Part shown: positions 19,336-26,859 of the stretch, piece by piece | How positions within the stretch are numbered: the stretch's first letter is position 1 | Layout of the letters: each line of letters starts with the position of its first letter | Source of the DNA: Alphaproteobacteria bacterium | Lineage (GTDB): Bacteria; Pseudomonadota; Alphaproteobacteria; UBA9219; RGZA01 | DNA: 62,038 nt | Direction: 5' to 3' | NCBI GenBank assembly: GCA_033762625.1 | Contig: JANRLI010000009.1 | Coordinates: forward strand, 1 to 62,038 | Position numbers and translations under genes: made by a program | Notes under the pieces: generated by a model | The model's database searches: none | What the model saw: the letters and a program-made list of their open reading frames with translations, nothing else | Told to the model about the DNA's origin: nothing

Positions 19336-19785
19336 ATGTCAGACCAAACACACAAATCAGTTACCATCCTTGCAGTCGCCCTGCTTGGCTTCACGGTATT
19401 TCAATTCACGCAAATTTTTGTCGATCGCGACAATATTCATGTAATGCAAGAACAAGTGAAGAAGAACATCGAGCAAGCTGATAAAGTACTTGCCGATAAC
19501 CAGAAGATGCTTGACCAACTTAACGCGATTGCGATTGGTACGCAGCGTTTGGCCGATGCAGGAAATGCAAATGCAAAGGAAATTGTGGTGCAGTTAAACC
19601 GCCTTGGCATCAAGATTAACCCGAACTTCAAACCCGGTCAGCAAGAAGGTCAGCCAGCACCAGCTGGTCAACCGCAAGCTGCTCCGGCTCCAGTACCTGC
19701 GCCAGTGCCAGCACCAGCAGCGCATAACAACGATGGTCCGCCACCTGTGGTACCCCCAGAACCAAAGCCACCGGTTAAGCCATAA
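19336..19785 (+). CDS. Single-pass membrane protein with coiled coil and Pro/Ala tail
   Basis: 149-residue protein of unknown role. A membrane segment (SVTILAVALLGFTVFQF, residues about 8-27) is followed by a charged coiled-coil stretch (residues 32-75, EQVKKNIEQADKVLADNQK). A C-terminal Pro/Ala-rich tail (residues 95-149, PAPVPAPVPAPAAH) ends in PPEPKPPVKP. The anchor, coiled coil and extended tail suggest a structural or tethering protein, perhaps spanning the envelope. It may be an ancient paralogue of the preceding gene. A terminator lies 24 bases downstream. Confidence 0.7.
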   Translation: MSDQTHKSVTILAVALLGFTVFQFTQIFVDRDNIHVMQEQVKKNIEQADKVLADNQKMLDQLNAIAIGTQRLADAGNANAKEIVVQLNRLGIKINPNFKPGQQEGQPAPAGQPQAAPAPVPAPVPAPAAHNNDGPPPVVPPEPKPPVKP

Positions 19786-19808
19786 GCATTTTAGTTGATA
19801 CGATTTAA

Positions 19809-19839
19809 ATATCCCCGCTTGCAGCGGGGATATTTTTTT
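19809..19839 (+). terminator. Strong Rho-independent terminator
   Basis: A perfect 11-bp stem with core ATCCCCGCT / AGCGGGGAT and a three-base loop (TGC) leads into a seven-T run. It closes the two-gene membrane-protein unit. The same stem core recurs after the parvulin gene at 44500-44529. Confidence 0.9.
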
Positions 19840-19869
19840 GTGGTGATAAAACCTGCTCGGTTTTGTAGT

Positions 19870-20385
19870 ATGGATTTTATGAGCGAAAACCCAAATCTAA
19901 AACCTTTTCCTGTTTCATGGGACGAACTGCACCGCTATTCCAAGGCCCTTGCGTGGCGTTTGCATGACGCTGCACCAAACGGCGCGCCGTGGAAGGGCAT
20001 TATTGCCATCACGCGCGGTGGCCTCGTCCCAGCCGGCATTATTGCGCGCGAGCTGGAAATCCGCACGGTAGAAACCATCTGCATTTCTAGCTATGACCAC
20101 CAGAAGCAACGCAAGGCGGAGTTGCTAAAGCCGGTTATGCAGGCGGTAGGTGATGGTAAAGGTTGGCTGGTGATTGATGATTTGGCTGATACGGGGCGCA
20201 CTCTGGAACTAGTACGTCAGATTTTGCCTCAGGCAACCTATGCGACAGTATATGCAAAACCGATTGGTAAACCCCTCGTTGATCACTACATCATGGAAGT
20301 AAGTCAAGATACGTGGATTTACTTCCCATGGGATGTTGAACTGCAATTCATTCAGCCTATTTCCGTGCAGCGCGGCAAACAGTGA
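19870..20385 (+). CDS. gpt: Xanthine-guanine phosphoribosyltransferase
   Basis: 171-residue type I phosphoribosyltransferase that salvages xanthine and guanine to their nucleotides using PRPP. The PRPP-binding motif is WLVIDDLADTGRT, and upstream GIIAITRGGLVPAGIIAREL and ICISSYDHQ match Gpt closely. An in-frame ATG at 19879 (MSENPN) aligns with the E. coli Gpt start and is an equally good choice; the more distant TTG upstream would run into the terminator. Its stop overlaps the rlmI GTG start (GTGA). Confidence 0.9.
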   Translation: MDFMSENPNLKPFPVSWDELHRYSKALAWRLHDAAPNGAPWKGIIAITRGGLVPAGIIARELEIRTVETICISSYDHQKQRKAELLKPVMQAVGDGKGWLVIDDLADTGRTLELVRQILPQATYATVYAKPIGKPLVDHYIMEVSQDTWIYFPWDVELQFIQPISVQRGKQ

Positions 20386-21569
20386 ATACATCTTTAAAAC
20401 TTGCTGCGATTACCCTACAAAAACGTCAGGAAAAACGCGTCTTATTTGGCCATCCATGGGTGTATTCCAATGAAGTGGTCATGGATGAAACAGCAAAAAA
20501 ACTACCGCCCGGCAGCGTTGTGCGCGTATTAGCTGCTGATGGCCAATTGCTTGGTATTGCGCATTTCAATCCGCATACACTCATTGCAGCACGCATGCTC
20601 AATAAGTATGTGGAGCCGGTTGATAAGGATTTTTGGGTAAAACGATTATCGCAATCCTTGGCAATGCGCGACCAGTTATTTGCCAAGCCGTATTACCGTT
20701 TGGTGCATGCGGAAGCCGATTTATGTCCCGGGCTCATCGTTGACCGGTATGGAGATGTAATCGTGATGCAAGCAAATACAGCGGGCATGAACGCTGCGCG
20801 TGATGATTTAGTCGCAGCGTTAGATGAATTGATAAAGCCAAAAACCATTTTGCTGCGCGGTGATAATCCATCACGTGTTCTGGAAAAATTGCCTGAAGAA
20901 GTGGTGCTGCTCAAAGGCAGTGCGCCTGAAGGGCTTGATGTGTTTGAAAATGATTTAACATATTGTGCCGATATATCGGGCGGGCAAAAGACGGGCTGGT
21001 TTTATGACCAGCGTGCTAACCGTGCCATGGTTGCAAAATTGGCCAAAGGGCGCACCATGCTTGACTTATACACGCATACAGGCGGGTTTGGATTATGTGC
21101 GGCAAAAGCAGGGGTCGCATCGGTGCTGTGTGTTGACCGAAGCGAGCATTCGCTAGCGCTGGCAAAACAGGCAGCGGCAAAACAAAACCTCACACAAGTT
21201 GGGTTTGAACAAGAAGAAGTATTCGAATTTTGTGAAAAGCATGGCAAGAGTAAGCGGTATGATATTGTCGTTGCTGATCCACCAGCCTTTGCCAAAAGCA
21301 AAAAAGATGTTGGCGCAGCCTCGCGCGGCTATCGCAAGCTGGCAAAGCATTGCGCCGATATGGTTGAGCGGGGCGGGTTCTTTTTCATTGCATCATGCAG
21401 TCATGCAATTAACCGTGAACGCTTTGATGAAGAGGTCTTGCGTGGTGTAAGTGAAGCGCGTCGTGGTGCGCGCATTCTGGCGCGAACAGGCGCGGATATG
21501 GATCACCCAACCCATCCGCAATTGCCCGAAAGCGCATATCTGAAAGGAATATTGCTGCATGTGGATTAG
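20382..21569 (+). CDS. rlmI: 23S rRNA (cytosine-C5) methyltransferase RlmI-like
   Basis: 395-residue SAM-dependent RNA methyltransferase. An N-terminal PUA-like domain (KRVLFGHPWVYSNEV) is followed by a Rossmann methyltransferase with DLYTHTGGFGLCAAKAG, the DPPAFAKSKKDV motif and a catalytic-cysteine segment FIASCSHAI. RlmI methylates C1962 of 23S rRNA; the family match is good, though the exact target base is inferred. It starts with GTG coupled to gpt, and its 3' end overlaps the EndoU gene start by 11 bases, which makes gpt-rlmI-EndoU-immunity look like one transcript. Confidence 0.9.
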   Translation: MNTSLKLAAITLQKRQEKRVLFGHPWVYSNEVVMDETAKKLPPGSVVRVLAADGQLLGIAHFNPHTLIAARMLNKYVEPVDKDFWVKRLSQSLAMRDQLFAKPYYRLVHAEADLCPGLIVDRYGDVIVMQANTAGMNAARDDLVAALDELIKPKTILLRGDNPSRVLEKLPEEVVLLKGSAPEGLDVFENDLTYCADISGGQKTGWFYDQRANRAMVAKLAKGRTMLDLYTHTGGFGLCAAKAGVASVLCVDRSEHSLALAKQAAAKQNLTQVGFEQEEVFEFCEKHGKSKRYDIVVADPPAFAKSKKDVGAASRGYRKLAKHCADMVERGGFFFIASCSHAINRERFDEEVLRGVSEARRGARILARTGADMDHPTHPQLPESAYLKGILLHVD

Positions 21570-22014
21570 ACACCGGAATAAGATACTGGCAATTTTGGTT
21601 TTAAGCGTGCTTGCCAATCTTGCGGCTTATTTTCACATATCTATTCCGGGTCTTCCAAAGACAGAAAGCCCTGCTGTTATTGAGCAAACCACATCTTCTG
21701 AAAAAGATGGTTTGGCACAAAATTTCAAAATGACTGATTACCGACGCACGCATATTTTGGTTGGCAGCGAAACGGGCGGCGGGCATCGCTTTGGTGCAGG
21801 CAAGCCCGGCAAGACGGAATTTCCGCAAAGCTGGAGTGATGATAAGATTATTTCGACGATTGTTCGCATAGCGAATGACCAAACTCTGCCTCTGCGTCAA
21901 TCTGGGCGTTATTGGTTACGTATGGGCGAAGCAGAAAATGTGCAAATCCGCGTTGTGCTCAATAGGGAAAACGGTGAAATTGTCACGGGTTATCCGGTTG
22001 AGAAGCGTAAATGA
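21559..22014 (+). CDS. Short EndoU-type nuclease with N-terminal signal anchor (putative toxin)
   Basis: 151-residue protein. Residues about 8-25 (ILAILVLSVLANLAAYF) form a signal peptide or anchor. Residues about 59-146 match the bacterial EndoU nuclease pattern: RRTHILVGSETGGGHRFG with histidines at 65 and 76, a GKPGKTEFPQSW stretch, and the closing IVTGYP. Histidines plus a lysine and a Thr/Tyr in the final motif form the EndoU active site in characterised CdiA-CT toxins. EndoU domains cleave RNA. This one is free of any large delivery module, and the next gene, overlapping by 4 bases, looks like a MafI-type immunity protein. The nuclease assignment is an inference from pattern; secretion versus anchoring is open. 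Confidence 0.78.
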   Translation: MWIRHRNKILAILVLSVLANLAAYFHISIPGLPKTESPAVIEQTTSSEKDGLAQNFKMTDYRRTHILVGSETGGGHRFGAGKPGKTEFPQSWSDDKIISTIVRIANDQTLPLRQSGRYWLRMGEAENVQIRVVLNRENGEIVTGYPVEKRK

Positions 22015-22250
22015 TACCTAAAATTGAAAAACAGTTACGCAGCCTTTGGAAAAGCATTCGCAGCAAAAACACGCCTTACCCAGATGCGGTTGATGATATC
22101 GAAGAATTTCTTGCAGCCGAAGAATGGGGATTGGCATTAGAACATATTCTTGATTGGGCGGCGGCTGAGAAAAAACTGGCGCAGGCTGAAAAAAGTGCTA
22201 TAGAAATCCGCGCGGAAATGAAGAAAATCCCCAAGAAAACTAACGGCTGA
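22011..22250 (+). CDS. MafI-family-like immunity protein
   Basis: 79-residue acidic/helical protein coupled to the EndoU gene by an ATGA overlap. The central segment IEEFLAAEEWGLALEHILDW matches the EFL-GE-GLALE-L pattern of MafI immunity proteins, which neutralise Neisseria MafB and related EndoU-type toxins. The ends are Lys-rich. Together with the preceding gene it forms the classic toxin-then-immunity order. Its last 11 bases overlap the 3' end of the opposite-strand methyltransferase gene. The immunity role is inferred from pattern plus context. Confidence 0.68.
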   Translation: MIPKIEKQLRSLWKSIRSKNTPYPDAVDDIEEFLAAEEWGLALEHILDWAAAEKKLAQAEKSAIEIRAEMKKIPKKTNG

Positions 22251-23493
22251 AAAGGCCTATTAACTCGATATGATGTGACCATAAAAACTGGTCAAACACA
22301 TGAATATTTTTCAGTTTATATCCGCCTTGAGCAAGTGTGCGGGCGTCGCGCATGAAGGTAGCCGGGTTGCAACTGACATAGGCAATGGTTTGAATGGTTG
22401 ATCGCGCAAGTTCCGAGGCTTGTTCTTTTGCGCCAGCGCGTGGTGGATCAAGACACACCGCGTCGGCATTTTTTAACTCAATCGCTTTCAATGGATCACG
22501 GAACAAATTGCGACGTTGCGTTGTGAACCCGCGCAGATTATGGGTGGCTGATTGTAGCGCGCTTATGGCAGCACCATCCACATCAACGGCAAGCATTGAT
22601 TTTTGTTTTCTGTATAGGTTCAGTGCAAACAATCCGGTACCACAAAATAAATCTGCAATTGATTTTGATTTTTCAAAATAAGGTTTGATGCAGGAAAGCA
22701 TCGCAGCTTCGGCTTCATCGCTTGCCTGCATAAATGCTGCGGGTGGTAAGGTGACTTCAATCTCGCCGTAATGGCCTGTAAACGTAGTTTGATCTAATAA
22801 AACACTGTATTCTGCGCTGTCTTCGCTGCATGTAAATAACCGTGAAATCTGGTGCTCGGCGCCCCAGCTAATGCATTGCTTGATTTGTTCAGTATTAAAT
22901 GCTGCGCCACTTAGCACAATCTCGATAGCACCATTTAATGTGGTGCAATGCACAGATAGATGTCGATTATTTTCTAAAACCGCATCAAGCAGATTTCGCA
23001 GTGGTTTAATCAGCGCTGCAAGTTGTGGTTTTAATACTGCGCACATATCAATATTTACCAATTCATGGCTTTCGCGCTTGTGAAAACCAATCTTTGTTTT
23101 ATTTGCTTCTTTATGTGCAGTAAAAGTTACACGGCGTCGCGATGCGGGCGGCGTTATAAAAACGCTTCCCACGAGCGTAGTAAAACCGTTTTTTTCTAGC
23201 AGATGATTAACAGCATCGCGTTTCCAATCCCGATACGCATTATCATGCATATGTTGCAAACGACATCCGCCGCATTCACCAAACATAGGGCAGGGCGGTG
23301 TAACGCGTGCGCTGGACGATTTTAAAATCTCAACCAGCTTGCCATGCATATGGCCTTTAAATTCGGTAATTTCGGCGCGTATGGTTTCGTTGGCTAGCGT
23401 AAATGGTATGCTCGCTATGCCGTCTTGTGTTTGTGCAAGGCCATCCCCCTCGTTGCCAATGTGGGAAATTGTCAAGTCACGCAGATTGCTCAT
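22240..23493 (-). CDS. TrmA/RlmD-family m5U RNA methyltransferase
   Basis: 417-residue class I methyltransferase with an N-terminal TRAM-like domain (residues 1-60). An iron-sulfur cysteine set follows (CPMFGECGGCRLQH plus the cysteine in IDMCAVL). The SAM fold shows DLFCGTGLFALNLYRK and LDPPRAGAKEQ, and the catalytic cysteine lies in YVSCNPATFMRD. These enzymes make 5-methyluridine in rRNA or tRNA; RlmD, RlmC and TrmA cannot be told apart safely by eye, though the 4Fe-4S cluster favours the RlmD side. It is coupled by a 4-base overlap to the thioesterase gene upstream. Confidence 0.92.
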   Translation of the reverse strand: MSNLRDLTISHIGNEGDGLAQTQDGIASIPFTLANETIRAEITEFKGHMHGKLVEILKSSSARVTPPCPMFGECGGCRLQHMHDNAYRDWKRDAVNHLLEKNGFTTLVGSVFITPPASRRRVTFTAHKEANKTKIGFHKRESHELVNIDMCAVLKPQLAALIKPLRNLLDAVLENNRHLSVHCTTLNGAIEIVLSGAAFNTEQIKQCISWGAEHQISRLFTCSEDSAEYSVLLDQTTFTGHYGEIEVTLPPAAFMQASDEAEAAMLSCIKPYFEKSKSIADLFCGTGLFALNLYRKQKSMLAVDVDGAAISALQSATHNLRGFTTQRRNLFRDPLKAIELKNADAVCLDPPRAGAKEQASELARSTIQTIAYVSCNPATFMRDARTLAQGGYKLKNIHVFDQFLWSHHIELIGLFSR

Positions 23494-23915
23494 GACCGTT
23501 CAAGCGCAGCGCGGATGTCAGCTGGAATTTTTTCAGGGCGGCGCGTTTCACTGCCAATCCATACTGATACGGTCTCGCCAAGCGCAACGCAGGTATTTTC
23601 TACAAATATCCCGCCGCACGAGGTCATAGATGTTTCGCCAAGGCGCAGCAGGCGCTGACCAATTCGTATTTTGTTGGGATAGCGAAGTTCGTTGATGAAC
23701 AGAATGGTATTTTTTGCGAGGACAAAATGCGCATCCGTTGTCCACCCTTTGGGTTGAACTTTTTCCAAAAGCGCCATGCGTGCTGTCTCAAAATAAATGC
23801 CGATGACGTTATTATTTACATGATTATATGCGTCAAGGTCATGGAAGCGGACGCTTTCATCAATCCAATTGGTATAATAACCGGGCTGTTCGCGTTCGGG
23901 GTGTTCATTTGCCAT
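23490..23915 (-). CDS. Hotdog-fold acyl-CoA thioesterase (YbgC/FadM-like)
   Basis: 141-residue single-hotdog protein. The 4HBT signature RFHDLDAYNHVNNNVIGIYFE carries the catalytic aspartate region, and RIGQRLLRLGETS and ALGETVSVWIG follow, as in acyl-CoA thioester hydrolases. The substrate cannot be read from sequence. It is the first gene of a two-gene minus-strand unit with the RNA methyltransferase. It has no obvious ribosome site beyond a weak A/T-rich leader. Confidence 0.85.
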   Translation of the reverse strand: MANEHPEREQPGYYTNWIDESVRFHDLDAYNHVNNNVIGIYFETARMALLEKVQPKGWTTDAHFVLAKNTILFINELRYPNKIRIGQRLLRLGETSMTSCGGIFVENTCVALGETVSVWIGSETRRPEKIPADIRAALERS

Positions 23916-24024
23916 ATTAATTACCGGAAAAGGCCTATTTTATTGCGGTTTAGAGATTTCTCTATTCTTTTACGCCTGCTTCGATTAGAAGAAAACAAAA
24001 TTAAACTTAATATAAGGACAACCC

Positions 24025-24282
24025 ATGGTCGATACCCCATCACAGAGTGCTGAAGCATTATTTGAAAAAGCGCTCGAAGTTGCTGATAAGCATTTAAGTG
24101 CTGCAGCAACCGAAGCAGGCCCATTGGCCGATTACGTGGTGGTGGCCATGATTGAAACGGCTGTGAACCGTGCGGTGGATGTAGCAGGACATGCCGACAT
24201 CGTCGATATGCTGCGCGACCTTGCAACCCAAATTGAGTCCGATATGGATGATGAAGACGAGCTCGAAGAAGACGACGCTTAA
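24025..24282 (+). CDS. Small acidic protein, unknown
   Basis: 85-residue protein that I do not recognise. It consists of two or three helices (EALFEKALEVADKHLSAAA, then DYVVVAMIETAVNRAVDVAG) and an extremely acidic C-terminus (MDDEDELEEDDA). The ribosome site AAGGACAACCC before the ATG is good, and the helix pattern suggests a real, soluble protein, perhaps a protein-binding factor. It precedes the SPOUT methyltransferase by 36 bases and may be co-transcribed with it. Confidence 0.7.
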   Translation: MVDTPSQSAEALFEKALEVADKHLSAAATEAGPLADYVVVAMIETAVNRAVDVAGHADIVDMLRDLATQIESDMDDEDELEEDDA

Positions 24283-24318
24283 GCTTCAAGAAGTTGTTTT
24301 TAAGATGGAAGCCCTATA

Positions 24319-24807
24319 ATGGATGCTAGGGGATATTTTTCAGTAGGCGTTGAAGGCATTAGCAAGTCCTTCAACCTTGGAAATCTGATGCGCACCGCGC
24401 ACGCTTTTGGCGCTAGTTCTTTTTTTACAATCAATGATGCAATTGTAATGAGCGAAGTACGTGGCACCGATACCAGCGATTCATCCCTGCATCTGCCATT
24501 TTACCGCTATCCATCCGTTGCGGATTTGGTATTGCCAAAAGACTGTGTGTTGGTCGGTGTTGAACTGCTGGATGATGCGGTCAATTTGCCCAGTTTTCGT
24601 CATCCACTGCGTGCTGCCTATGTGCTTGGTCCTGAAATGGGTTCGCTTTCACCGGAATTAATCAAACGGTGCGAACATACCGTCAAAATTCCTGCCAAGT
24701 TTTGCGTTAATGTTGGCGTTGCAGGCGCATTGGTCATGTATGACCGCATGGTTAGCCTTGGCCGTTACGCCGAACGTCCTGTGGGTACTAGCGCGCACAT
24801 CAAGTAA
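24319..24807 (+). CDS. TrmH/SpoU-family RNA 2'-O-methyltransferase
   Basis: 162-residue SPOUT-class methyltransferase with the characteristic deep-knot motifs: FNLGNLMRTAHAFGASSFF (motif 1), AAYVLGPEMGSLSPELI (motif 2) and VKIPAKFCVNVGVAGALVMYDRM (motif 3, split for length). These enzymes methylate ribose 2'-OH in tRNA or rRNA. The protein is the short form without an N-terminal substrate-binding domain, like TrmL. The exact target cannot be assigned. It ends next to the stop of the opposite anti-sigma gene. Confidence 0.88.
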   Translation: MDARGYFSVGVEGISKSFNLGNLMRTAHAFGASSFFTINDAIVMSEVRGTDTSDSSLHLPFYRYPSVADLVLPKDCVLVGVELLDDAVNLPSFRHPLRAAYVLGPEMGSLSPELIKRCEHTVKIPAKFCVNVGVAGALVMYDRMVSLGRYAERPVGTSAHIK

Positions 24808-25452
24808 TTACTTTTTATCACCAAATACAAATGACATAAGGCGCTGGAACCAGCTTGGCTTGTCGCTTGGCGCTGGGGTGATAACCAGAAATAATGTTTC
24901 GCCGGTCGTGGTCATGTTGACAGCAGATTTTGACTTCACAATATCGCCGCGCTGATAATCATCAAATCCGCCATTTAAAATAAGTAATATCGCATCTTTT
25001 GCAAAAGCTATGTTTGTTAATGATTGGCGTGCCCCAATTTTATAAATGAGGGTTGTCGCTTCTCCCGGCATGGTCCAGCTGGAAACCGCGCCTTGTGTTT
25101 TCCAGTGAATGCGTTCACCCGTCACGCCTGCAAAGGGTTGCAACGGTTCAGGGTAATGAAATGCTGATGCCGATTTGATAGGGATGGTCACGTCTATACA
25201 GGCAATCGGGCCATGCTCGTCAATCTTGGATAACAAATTTTGCAGACAGCCAACATCCAGCTCTTCCGGCGGTAATGCTTCAAGACCCAGGCCAGCCTGT
25301 GATTCATAGGCCTGTAACTCCTGACGGCATTGCGGGCAATATGCGAGGTGGCTTGCAACGAACATATGCATGGCTGGACTGAGTGTTCCCGCGGCATAGC
25401 GCAGTAATGTATTGCAGCATGGATGATGGTTGGGATGGGATTGGGCTGTCAT
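24808..25452 (-). CDS. ChrR-like zinc anti-sigma factor with divergent cupin
   Basis: 214-residue anti-sigma factor for the ECF sigma encoded just upstream. The N-terminal zinc anti-sigma domain keeps His10, His35, Cys39 and Cys42, the last three in SHLAYCPQC, with the same 25-residue spacing between the histidines as in Rhodobacter ChrR; the segment LLRYAAGTLSPA also matches. Residues about 105-200 correspond to the ChrR cupin, but where ChrR has an HGHxGxE metal motif this protein reads SLTNIAFAKDAILLIL, and the second histidine motif is also absent. The sensor half may therefore be metal-free. It overlaps the sigma gene by 4 bases. Confidence 0.87.
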   Translation of the reverse strand: MTAQSHPNHHPCCNTLLRYAAGTLSPAMHMFVASHLAYCPQCRQELQAYESQAGLGLEALPPEELDVGCLQNLLSKIDEHGPIACIDVTIPIKSASAFHYPEPLQPFAGVTGERIHWKTQGAVSSWTMPGEATTLIYKIGARQSLTNIAFAKDAILLILNGGFDDYQRGDIVKSKSAVNMTTTGETLFLVITPAPSDKPSWFQRLMSFVFGDKK

Positions 25453-26045
25453 ATCGGTTCTCTCTTTACTTTCTCACGTAAATGGTCGAGCGCAAGCCTT
25501 AGCCGTGATTTCACAGTGCCAAGCGGAATTTTTCTGGCTTTGGCAATCATGCGCTGCGATCGTTCCTTGAAATAGGTTTCTTCGATAATCTCGCGCTGTG
25601 CGGGTGAAAGTTCGGCTACCGCATGGTGCAATGTATTATTCTGCTCTTCCGCAGTGAGGCTTTGCGTTTGATCGTAGGGGCCTTCGGGCAGCAAAGCTGG
25701 ATCACTGTAATCAATCATATTGTTTTTTTGCGCACGCCACACGTCGATCAATCGGTTACGCGCAATCGTATAAATCCATGTGCTGGGGCGTGATTTTGTT
25801 GCATCGAATTGGCTGGCACGGTTCCATACCTGTAGCATCACATCCTGCGTGATATCATCGGCCTGTACGCTATCGACGCCCTGGCGACGTAAATAGGCTT
25901 TTACCCGCGGCGCATAATAGTTAAACAGCGTCACAAATGCAGATTTATCCTGTTGCGTGGCAATTTTGCCAAGCCAGATTACGGCGTCATCTTGGGCTTC
26001 TGAAGCCATAGCCTTAAGTGATGTCGGGGGGGCGGGTGCATCCAT
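25449..26045 (-). CDS. ECF RNA polymerase sigma factor (RpoE/ChrR-type group)
   Basis: 198-residue extracytoplasmic-function sigma factor. Region 2 reads VQADDITQDVMLQVWNRASQ (core binding and -10 recognition). Region 4 reads LSPAQREIIEETYFKERSQ followed by PLGTVKSRLRLALDHLR (-35 recognition helix). Pairing with a ChrR-like anti-sigma suggests the group that answers singlet oxygen or related stress in alphaproteobacteria. The start at 26045 has AAAGGG directly adjacent; an internal ATG at 26009 would remove 12 non-conserved residues. I saw no convincing RpoE-type autoregulatory promoter upstream. Confidence 0.92.
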   Translation of the reverse strand: MDAPAPPTSLKAMASEAQDDAVIWLGKIATQQDKSAFVTLFNYYAPRVKAYLRRQGVDSVQADDITQDVMLQVWNRASQFDATKSRPSTWIYTIARNRLIDVWRAQKNNMIDYSDPALLPEGPYDQTQSLTAEEQNNTLHHAVAELSPAQREIIEETYFKERSQRMIAKARKIPLGTVKSRLRLALDHLREKVKREPI

Positions 26046-26183
26046 CCCTTTAAACTAGACCGCGATTGCTTGGGAGAAAAGCCCCCTTGATTCCATGTGA
26101 TTTCGTGCCAAGCGTGAATCGTAACCCTTTCATAAGCCTGTGTTGTTCATCATTTTTCCATCTTTTTGAATTAAGCCATAAGA

Positions 26184-26807
26184 ATGCCGCTACGTCTGTT
26201 CATTCTGCTTTTAACCGTGCTGCTAGTGCCTGATGGTGCTCTTGCAAAAGACGGTGGTGTGCCTAAAAAGCTCGGCAGTTTTCAAGGTTGGGATGTTTAT
26301 GAAACCAAACAGGGAGCCCATCCCACCTGTTATATGACACTGCGCCCTGCCAAGCAGGATTATAAAATTCCTTCTCCTTCCAAAGTGAATGCTGCGACGA
26401 AAACAAAAGGCACAGCAAAAGACATGGCTAATGATAAGGCTAATGATAAGGCAAAAAAAATCGAAACGGTTTCAGCTAAGCGCAGCAATGTGTATCTGAT
26501 GATTACGTTTCGCCCATCGGAAAGTATGAATCCGGTGGTTAGCTATCGCGCAGGTTATATTTTCAAACCCGCATCCGAAGTCCTGCTCAGTACTGGTGAA
26601 AAGCCGTTTAATTTATTTACTGATAAGGATCAGGCTTGGGCCAGAAGCAGCGCAATGGACATTGCAATAACCAATGCCATTCGCAAGGCAAAGCGGATAA
26701 CGGTTCAAGGGGGCTCGACCGATAATGGCAAAAGCACTGATAGCTTTAATGCCGAAGGAGCTGAAAAAGCATATAAAGCAACTACTAAAGCCTGCGGGAT
26801 TACCTGA
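26184..26807 (+). CDS. Secreted protein resembling invasion-associated locus B (IalB)
   Basis: 207-residue protein with an N-terminal signal peptide ([17 protein letters not shown], cleavage near residue 22). The body starts [20 protein letters not shown] and continues with [10 protein letters not shown], the pattern of the IalB family, periplasmic proteins common in alphaproteobacteria whose function is poorly known. A lysine-rich insert (residues about 65-95) contains two copies of the 12-base unit GCTAATGATAAG and an eight-A run. The family call is moderate. It overlaps no gene if rlmN starts at 26860. Confidence 0.65.
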   Translation: MPLRLFILLLTVLLVPDGALAKDGGVPKKLGSFQGWDVYETKQGAHPTCYMTLRPAKQDYKIPSPSKVNAATKTKGTAKDMANDKANDKAKKIETVSAKRSNVYLMITFRPSESMNPVVSYRAGYIFKPASEVLLSTGEKPFNLFTDKDQAWARSSAMDIAITNAIRKAKRITVQGGSTDNGKSTDSFNAEGAEKAYKATTKACGIT

Positions 26808-26859
26808 TTTTAATTTGGCTTTTGACATAGGCCCGCCAAATCGCCACATTCCTTCCACC

